From: Streptomyces sp. NRRL B-1140
GTDB lineage: Bacteria > Actinomycetota > Actinomycetes > Streptomycetales > Streptomycetaceae
Direction of reading: 5' to 3'
Length of the DNA: 31,260 bases
Assembly: GCF_001280065.1 (NCBI RefSeq)
Contig: NZ_LGEA01000013.1
Coordinates: forward strand, 1 to 31,260
This document shows, piece after piece, positions 24,506 through 31,260 of the stretch (within the stretch, counting starts at the first letter, position 1; the number at the start of each line of letters is the position of its first letter). Below the pieces are notes generated by a model. That model did not search any database and was not told the DNA's origin. It saw only the letters and a program-made list of their open reading frames with translations. The position numbers were made by a program, and so were the translations under genes.

Positions 24506-24550
24506 GCTGTGCGGCGGCCCTCCCCGGCGGGGGGACGGCGGCCGCACAGC
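24506..24550. terminator. Bidirectional hairpin between the arabinofuranosidase and DUF6215 genes
   Basis: GCTGTGCGGC (24506-24515) and GCCGCACAGC (24541-24550) pair perfectly over 10 bp, with GC-rich complementary runs inside the loop. The position between two convergent genes fits a shared terminator. Confidence 0.75.
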
Positions 24551-24568
24551 GCCGTCACCGCGTGACGG

Positions 24569-25246
24569 TCACGCCCCGGACTTCCATCCGGGGACCGTCG
24601 GCAACACCTTCTCGGCGACGCGCAGCAGCACCGCGTCGTCCGGTACCACTCCGTCCGCGCGCCACAGGGTGACGTCGAGGGAGCCGCCGCGGTCCTTGCT
24701 GTCCCGGGCCACGGTCAGGGCCCGGGCCGGAACGCCGGGCCCGCTGTCGGCGTCTCCGCCGTCGAGCCGGAAGCTGATGCTGATGGTGCGGGTCGAATAG
24801 AGGACACCCGGGCGGCCCAGCGTCTTCCGCGGGCGGGCGTCGGTTCCGAGGAGAGCCTGCGACCCGGCCACCGGCAGGCCGTCGTAGGTCGCCGACAGCG
24901 TCACGGTGTACGTCTCGAACTCGACCTGCGCCTGCGGGGTGGCGATCTTCCCGATGGAGCTGTCGCTGCCGGAGGCGGTCTTCGCGATCTCCGTCGGCGT
25001 GCCCAGCAGCGCGGCCAGGTCGGACCGGTTCAGCGCCTCGCACAACTGCGCCCCGGAGAGGTGCTTGCCCTTGGCTGCCGGGGTCTCCCCGTCGGAGCAG
25101 GTGGCCGGCTTCGGCTCGCTCTCGGCGGCCGACGTCTTGGCCAGCCCCCAGAAACCTGCGCCGAGCGCCCCCACCAGCACCACCGCCGCGAGCGCCTGCC
25201 CCCACGCGTTCACGCTCTTCTCGGGCGCGTCGATGTCCTCGGCCAT
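24569..25246 (-). CDS. DUF6215-type membrane-anchored protein
   Basis: 225 residues from ATG 25246, with a purine-rich GGTGGGGGAAC upstream. A short cytoplasmic N-terminus (MAEDIDAPEKSVNAWGQ) leads to one membrane helix (about 16-37), then an extracytoplasmic domain of about 185 residues. It has two Cys (CSDGETP and LCEALN) that may form a disulfide, and a beta-rich body with VEFETYTVTLSATYDG and RTISISFRLDGGD. The arrangement and the LCEALNRSDLAALLGTPTE segment match what I recall as DUF6215 in Streptomyces. No enzymatic motif is visible. It is divergent from argC, and whether ArgR affects it is unknown. Confidence 0.72.
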   Translation of the reverse strand: MAEDIDAPEKSVNAWGQALAAVVLVGALGAGFWGLAKTSAAESEPKPATCSDGETPAAKGKHLSGAQLCEALNRSDLAALLGTPTEIAKTASGSDSSIGKIATPQAQVEFETYTVTLSATYDGLPVAGSQALLGTDARPRKTLGRPGVLYSTRTISISFRLDGGDADSGPGVPARALTVARDSKDRGGSLDVTLWRADGVVPDDAVLLRVAEKVLPTVPGWKSGA

Positions 25247-25365
25247 GTTCCCCCACCTGCCGTGATCCCCTGAGACGTGCCCGCGGACCTTAACCTGTCG
25301 TCATGGCCAGGACAAAACCGGTTCAGGGAGGCGTCGTCGCGGCCACCGCGCGGCCTGTGCATGAG

Positions 25366-25402
25366 ATTGCATAAACGTGCAGCGAAACGTATAGTCATGC
25401 CC
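25366..25402 (+). promoter_or_regulatory. argC promoter overlapped by ARG-box-like sites
   Basis: TTGCAT (25367-25372) and TATAGT (25390-25395) are 17 bases apart, a near-consensus promoter. TGCATAAACGTGCA (25368-25381) resembles an ArgR half-site pair (TGNAT-N4-NTNCA) and covers the -35. A weaker second match, ACGTATAGTCATG (25387-25399), covers the -10. Arginine-loaded ArgR bound here would exclude RNA polymerase. The boxes are AT-rich against their surroundings. Confidence 0.7.
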
Positions 25403-25407
25403 TCTAA

Positions 25408-27592
<2,185 letters not shown>

Positions 27593-27596
<4 letters not shown>

Positions 27597-28504
27597 GCAG
27601 CCCGACGCGGAAACACACCGCTCTTCCGAAGGCCGAGACCCTCATCGAGGCGCTGCCCTGGCTGGTCCGGCACAACGGCAAGACGGTCGTCATCAAGTTC
27701 GGCGGCAACGCCATGATCGACGAGGACCTCAAGGCCGCCTTCGCACAGGACGTCGTCTTCCTGCACCATGCCGGCCTCAAGCCCGTGGTCGTGCACGGCG
27801 GCGGCCCGCAGATCAGCCGGGCGCTCGATCAGCACGGCATCGTCAGCGAGTTCAAAGCCGGCCTCAGGGTGACCACCGAGGACGCCATGGACGTCGTCCG
27901 CATGGTGCTGGCCGGGCAGGTCCAGCGCGAACTGGTCGGGCTGCTCAACGAGCACGGGCCGCTCGCCGTCGGCCTGACCGGCGAGGACGCGCACACCATC
28001 ACCGCCACCAAGCACCAGCCCGAGATCGACGGCGAGCTGGTCGACATCGGGCGGGTCGGCGAGATCACCGCGATCGACACCGGCGCCATCGAGGCCCTGC
28101 TCGCCGACGGCCGCATCCCGGTCGTCTCCTCGATCGCCCGGAGCCAGGACGACGGACATGTCTACAACGTCAATGCTGATACGGCGGCTGCGGCACTCGC
28201 TGCTGCACTGGACGCCGAAACCCTCATGGTCCTCACGGACGTCGAGGGTCTTTACGAGGACTGGCCGCACAGCGACGAGGTGATCAGCCGCCTCACCGCG
28301 ACCGAGCTGGAGCGGCTGCTGCCGGACCTGTCGTCCGGCATGGTGCCGAAGATGGAGGGCTGCCTGCACGCCGTGCGCAACGGCGTCACCACCGCCCGCG
28401 TCATCGACGGCCGGGTCCAGCACTCGATCCTGCTGGAGATCTTCACCGACGAGGGCATCGGCACGATGGTCGTGCCCGACGAGCACGAGGGGGACGCCGT
28501 ATGA
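27593..28504 (+). CDS. argB: Acetylglutamate kinase
   Basis: 303 residues from ATG 27593, overlapping the argJ stop (ATGA). It phosphorylates N-acetylglutamate with ATP. Motifs: KFGGNAM (35-41) with the catalytic lysine, VHGGGPQIS (67-75), and the N-acetylglutamate-site segment around FKAGLRVTT (87-95). The extra N-terminal helix (about 12-29, [18 protein letters not shown]) is the feature of hexameric, arginine-inhibited kinases, so feedback inhibition by arginine is expected in addition to ArgR control. Fourth-last gene product of the operon logic: its product feeds ArgC. It overlaps argD by four bases. Confidence 0.97.
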
Positions 28505-29700
28505 CCGCGCAGCAGGAGTACGCCGGGCGGTGGCAGGGGGCGCTCATGAACAACTACGGCGCCCCGCTGCTGGCCCTGGAGCGCGGCGCGGGCACCACGG
28601 TGTGGGACGCCGACGGCAACGCGTACCTCGACTTCGTCGGCGGCATCGCCACCAACGCCCTCGGCCACGCCCACCCGGCGGTCGTCGAGGCCGTCAGCCG
28701 GCAGATCGGCTCCCTCGGCCACATCTCCAACTTCTTCATGGCCGAGCCGACCGTCGCCCTCGCCGAGCGGCTGCTCACCCTCTTCGGCAGGGACGGCAGG
28801 GTTTTCTTCTGCAACTCCGGCGCCGAGGCCAACGAGGCCGCCTTCAAGATCGGCCGGCTGACCGGGCGCACCCACGTCGTCGCCACCGAGGGCGCCTTCC
28901 ACGGGCGGACCATGGGCGCCCTGGCGCTGACCGGTCAGCAGGGCAAGCGCGAGCCGTTCCTGCCGCTGCCGGGCGATGTCACGCACGTGCCGTTCGGCGA
29001 CGCACAGGCCCTGGCCGCGGCCGTGACCGAGGAGACCGCGCTCGTCATCCTCGAACCGATCCAGGGCGAGCTCGGCGTGGTCGTGCCGCCGGCCGGCTAC
29101 CTCAAGGCGGCCCGCGCCATCACGGCGGCGACCGGGGCGCTCCTCGTCCTCGACGAGGTGCAGACCGGCATCGGCCGGACCGGGCACTGGTTCGAGTACC
29201 AGGCCCACGAGGGCGTCCTGCCCGACGTCGTCACCCTCGCCAAGCAGCTGGGCGGCGGCCTGCCGCTCGGCGCGACCGTCGCCTTCGGGCGGGCCGCCGA
29301 CCTGCTCCAGCCCGGCCAGCACGGCACGACCTTCGGCGGCAACCCCGTGGCCTGCGCCGCCGGGCTCGCGGTCCTCGACACCATCGAGAACGAGGGGTTG
29401 CTGGAGAACGTCAAGCGGCAGAGCGAGAGGCTGCGGGACGGAATCGAGGGCCTCGGCCACCAGTTGATCGATTTCGTCCGGGGTACGGGACTCCTCCTGG
29501 GTATCGTGCTCACCGAGCCGCTCGCGCCCCAGGTGCGCCAGGCGGCTCAGGAGGCCGGATTCCTGGTGAACGTGCCCGCCCCCGACGTCGTCCGGCTGAT
29601 GCCGCCGCTGAACCTCGGCGACGACGAGGTGGACGCGTTCCTCGGGGCGCTGCCCGGCATCCTCCAGGCAGTCAGCGGGGACGGACGATCCGGGGAATGA
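28501..29700 (+). CDS. argD: Acetylornithine aminotransferase
   Basis: 399 residues from ATG 28501, overlapping the argB stop (ATGA). It converts N-acetylglutamate semialdehyde and glutamate to N-acetylornithine and 2-oxoglutarate, using PLP. It is a class III aminotransferase: [16 protein letters not shown] (101-116) for the PLP phosphate, [14 protein letters not shown] (215-228) with D218, and the PLP lysine K248 in [32 protein letters not shown] follows. Length is normal. argR begins seven bases after the stop, so ArgR is probably on the same mRNA. Confidence 0.97.
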   Translation: MTAQQEYAGRWQGALMNNYGAPLLALERGAGTTVWDADGNAYLDFVGGIATNALGHAHPAVVEAVSRQIGSLGHISNFFMAEPTVALAERLLTLFGRDGRVFFCNSGAEANEAAFKIGRLTGRTHVVATEGAFHGRTMGALALTGQQGKREPFLPLPGDVTHVPFGDAQALAAAVTEETALVILEPIQGELGVVVPPAGYLKAARAITAATGALLVLDEVQTGIGRTGHWFEYQAHEGVLPDVVTLAKQLGGGLPLGATVAFGRAADLLQPGQHGTTFGGNPVACAAGLAVLDTIENEGLLENVKRQSERLRDGIEGLGHQLIDFVRGTGLLLGIVLTEPLAPQVRQAAQEAGFLVNVPAPDVVRLMPPLNLGDDEVDAFLGALPGILQAVSGDGRSGE

Positions 29701-29707
29701 GACGACG

Positions 29708-30253
29708 ATGAGCCAGGCGCAGGACCACGAGCAGCCGGGGGCGAACGGGCCCGCCGTGCCGCAGACCCGCACCGCCCGCCACCGCCGGATCGTGGACATC
29801 CTCAACCGGCAGCCGGTCCGGTCGCAGAGCCAGCTGGCGAAGCTGCTCGCCGACGACGGGCTGAGCGTCACGCAGGCCACGCTCAGCCGGGACCTGGACG
29901 AGCTGAACGCGGTGAAGATCCGCAACGCCGACGGCGACCTGATCTACGCGGTGCCCAGCGAGGGTGGGTTCCGCACGCCCCGGGCACCGCTGGGCGGGTC
30001 GGCGAAGGAGGAGCGGATGCGGCGGCTCTCGCAGGAGCTGCTGATCTCCGCGGAGGCCTCGGCGAACCTCGTGGTCCTGCGCACCCCTCCGGGGGCCGCG
30101 CAGTTCCTGGCCTCGGCCATCGACCAGGCCGAGCTGCACGACATCCTGGGGACGATCGCGGGTGACGACACGCTGATGTTGATCAGCAGGGACCCGACGG
30201 GTGGGCAGGCCCTGGCCGACCACTTGCTGAGGCTGGCCCAGAACGGGCACTGA
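29708..30253 (+). CDS. argR: Arginine repressor
   Basis: 181 residues from ATG 29708. After an extended N-terminus of about 20 residues, a winged helix (about 22-88) includes the recognition segment [18 protein letters not shown] (54-71), with the family's SRDL. A linker leads to the C-terminal oligomerisation and arginine-binding domain (about 104-178), with [12 protein letters not shown] (148-159); the paired aspartates bind arginine in this family. It is predicted to act as an arginine-dependent hexamer on ARG boxes such as those at 25366-25402, so the operon's last gene represses its own promoter. A dispersed repeat copy follows the stop. Confidence 0.97.
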   Translation: MSQAQDHEQPGANGPAVPQTRTARHRRIVDILNRQPVRSQSQLAKLLADDGLSVTQATLSRDLDELNAVKIRNADGDLIYAVPSEGGFRTPRAPLGGSAKEERMRRLSQELLISAEASANLVVLRTPPGAAQFLASAIDQAELHDILGTIAGDDTLMLISRDPTGGQALADHLLRLAQNGH

Positions 30254-30267
30254 GGGTTGTCGTCCGG

Positions 30268-30318
30268 GTGCGGGTGGGCTGTGGCTGGTCGCGCAGTTCC
30301 CCGCGCCCCTTCGGGGCG
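30268..30318 (+). repeat. Dispersed repeat copy C plus hairpin after argR
   Basis: Bases 30268-30309 align without gaps to copies A and B, and the core CGCGCAGTTCCCCGCGCCCC is identical to copy B. The 3' end runs into a 6-bp stem CGCCCC-TTC-GGGGCG (30304-30318). It lies between convergent argR and apbE genes and could serve as their terminator. Confidence 0.75.
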
Positions 30319-30334
30319 TCTGCCCGGCCGGAAC

Positions 30335-31138
30335 TCACCCCAGCCTCGCAGCCAACCCTCCAGTGCAGCGCACCTCGTCCCCGGCCGTGATCAGCAGCGC
30401 CTCCACGTCCGGCAGCGACTCCAGCCACGCCAGGCCCTCCCGCGAGCCCATCGCGAACGCCGCCGTCGCCCAGCAGTCCACCCACGTCAGCCGCGGGCCC
30501 ACCACCGTCACGGCGACCAGGTCGCTCACCGCGGAGCGCCCCGTACGGGGATCGACGATGTGGTCTCCCCGCTCCGCCGTTCCGGACGTGGCCACGGACA
30601 ATTCCGGTGCCCCCGCCGCGGAGACGACCGCCGCCAGGCCACCCGGCCGCAACGGGTCGGCCACGCCCACGCGCCACGGCCGCTGCCCGCCCGGTGTCCC
30701 GAGCAACTGCACGTCGCCGCCGCCGTTCAGGTTCACCCCGCACACCCCTGGCACGTCCGCCAGCAGGCGCGCCGCCCGCTCGACGGCCCAGCCCTTCACG
30801 ATGCCGGTCGGATCGAGGCGCCCCTGGTACGACGTGCTGAACCAGCCGTCGCTCAGCCGCTCGGCCTCGGCCGCCAGTTCCAGCACCTCGGCGACCTCGG
30901 GATCGCACTCCGCGACGGTCACCTCACCGCGCTGCAGCCGCGAGATCTGGCTGTCCTCGCGGTACGTGCTGAACACCTCGTCGACCCGGTGCAACCCGGC
31001 CACGGCCTCGTCCAGGGCCGCGCGCACGGCGGCCGGTTCCCCGCCGCGGACGTCGAAGGAGAAGACGGTCCCCATCGTCTCCTCGGCATGACGTACCGCG
31101 GCGGGAGCCTGTGCGGAGTCGGCCACGGTGTCAGCCAC
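30335..31138 (-). CDS. apbE: FAD:protein FMN transferase (ApbE family)
   Basis: 267 residues from GTG 31138. It transfers FMN from FAD to a threonine (or serine) of an exported flavoprotein, with Mg. The fold starts at EETMGTVFSFDVRG (19-32). FSTYREDSQISRLQRGE, LDPTGIVKGWAVERAARLL, NLNGGGDVQ and HIVDPRTGRSA are the family's FAD-binding segments, and VDCWATAAFAMG fits the metal-binding ADALSTALFVMG motif with its Asp kept. No signal peptide or lipobox is visible, so it may act in the cytoplasm, unlike many lipoprotein ApbEs. The start overlaps the end of the FMN-binding protein gene by eight bases, strong evidence that the two are partners. Confidence 0.92.
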   Translation of the reverse strand: MADTVADSAQAPAAVRHAEETMGTVFSFDVRGGEPAAVRAALDEAVAGLHRVDEVFSTYREDSQISRLQRGEVTVAECDPEVAEVLELAAEAERLSDGWFSTSYQGRLDPTGIVKGWAVERAARLLADVPGVCGVNLNGGGDVQLLGTPGGQRPWRVGVADPLRPGGLAAVVSAAGAPELSVATSGTAERGDHIVDPRTGRSAVSDLVAVTVVGPRLTWVDCWATAAFAMGSREGLAWLESLPDVEALLITAGDEVRCTGGLAARLG

Positions 31139-31260
31139 CGGCCTGGTCCAGCGCGGACTGCAGGGACTTCTTGTAGCCGGCGCTGGTGTACGTGGCGCCC
31201 GACACCGCGTCGATGTCCGCGGTACCGGCCGCCACGGCCGCCTGGTTGAGGCGGGGGACG
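31131..31260 (-). CDS. FMN-binding domain protein, C-terminal part only (runs off the window)
   Basis: Only the last 42 or so residues are inside the window (ending KSLQSALDQAGG). They contain DAVSGATYTSAGYKKSL, which fits the ApbE flavinylation motif Dxx[ST]GA[ST]. The threonine of SGAT is the expected FMN attachment site. The missing N-terminus lies beyond 31260; relatives have a signal peptide or membrane anchor. The coding end overlaps the apbE start by eight bases. Such pairs often accompany ferric-reductase-like membrane proteins in extracytoplasmic electron transfer, and the next gene outside the window would be the place to look. Confidence 0.85.
   Translation of the reverse strand, partial: VPRLNQAAVAAGTADIDAVSGATYTSAGYKKSLQSALDQAGG

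Overview
The window is high-GC DNA with strong GC bias at third codon positions. Start-codon overlaps, GTG starts and leaderless promoters are common, and the gene order infC-rpmI-rplT / SpoU methyltransferase / sensor kinase / pheS-pheT ... argC-argJ-argB-argD-argR is typical of a Streptomyces chromosomal core. It looks like conserved core chromosome with small accessory genes between housekeeping blocks. I see no tRNA, rRNA, CRISPR array, IS element, phage gene or biosynthetic cluster.

Layout. 1-2.9 kb: a truncated membrane protein translationally coupled to a membrane-anchored mycosin-like subtilase, then an SseB-family protein. 2.9-3.2 kb: a DUF1844 gene on the minus strand. 3.3-5.1 kb: the translation operon infC-rpmI-rplT, with a leader of about 300 nt, an apparent AUC start codon for IF-3 and hairpins in every untranslated gap. 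5.1-11.2 kb: SpoU RNA methyltransferase, a soluble PAS-histidine kinase and pheST, ending in a 17-bp perfect hairpin. 11.2-15.2 kb: a SpoIIE-type PP2C phosphatase, an NsdA-like HTH/TPR regulator, a Nudix hydrolase and two small membrane proteins. 15.2-21.9 kb: 3-hydroxyacyl-CoA dehydrogenase, a secreted GHL10 glycosidase, DUF1918, an EamA exporter/MocR regulator pair with overlapping start codons, a GNAT, a catalytically degenerate histidine-phosphatase-fold protein and DUF6314. 22-25.2 kb: a secreted multidomain GH51 arabinofuranosidase with its own operator-bearing promoter, and a DUF6215 membrane protein. 25.4-30.3 kb: the arginine operon under a promoter covered by ARG-box-like sequence. 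30.3-31.3 kb: ApbE and the C-terminal end of an FMN-binding protein that is its likely substrate.

How the genes work together. infC/rpmI/rplT and pheST supply translation. argCJBD carry out the acetylated steps from N-acetylglutamate to ornithine (ArgJ recycles the acetyl group), and ArgR, last in the operon, can close a feedback loop on the argC promoter. ApbE and the FMN-binding protein form an extracytoplasmic flavinylation pair.

The most interesting non-coding signals are: a perfect 12-nt repeat (CGATACAAGACG) in both the infC and rpmI leaders; a terminator-like hairpin with a U-tract and a competing hairpin in the infC leader; mutually exclusive hairpins upstream of rplT; a 42-bp dispersed repeat at three gene 3' ends, one copy read as the C-terminus of the phosphatase; a shared CACAC-N3-GTGTG palindrome at two promoters; and the CATG start-codon overlap of the MocR/EamA pair. 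All family assignments come from reading the sequence and were not confirmed by database search.
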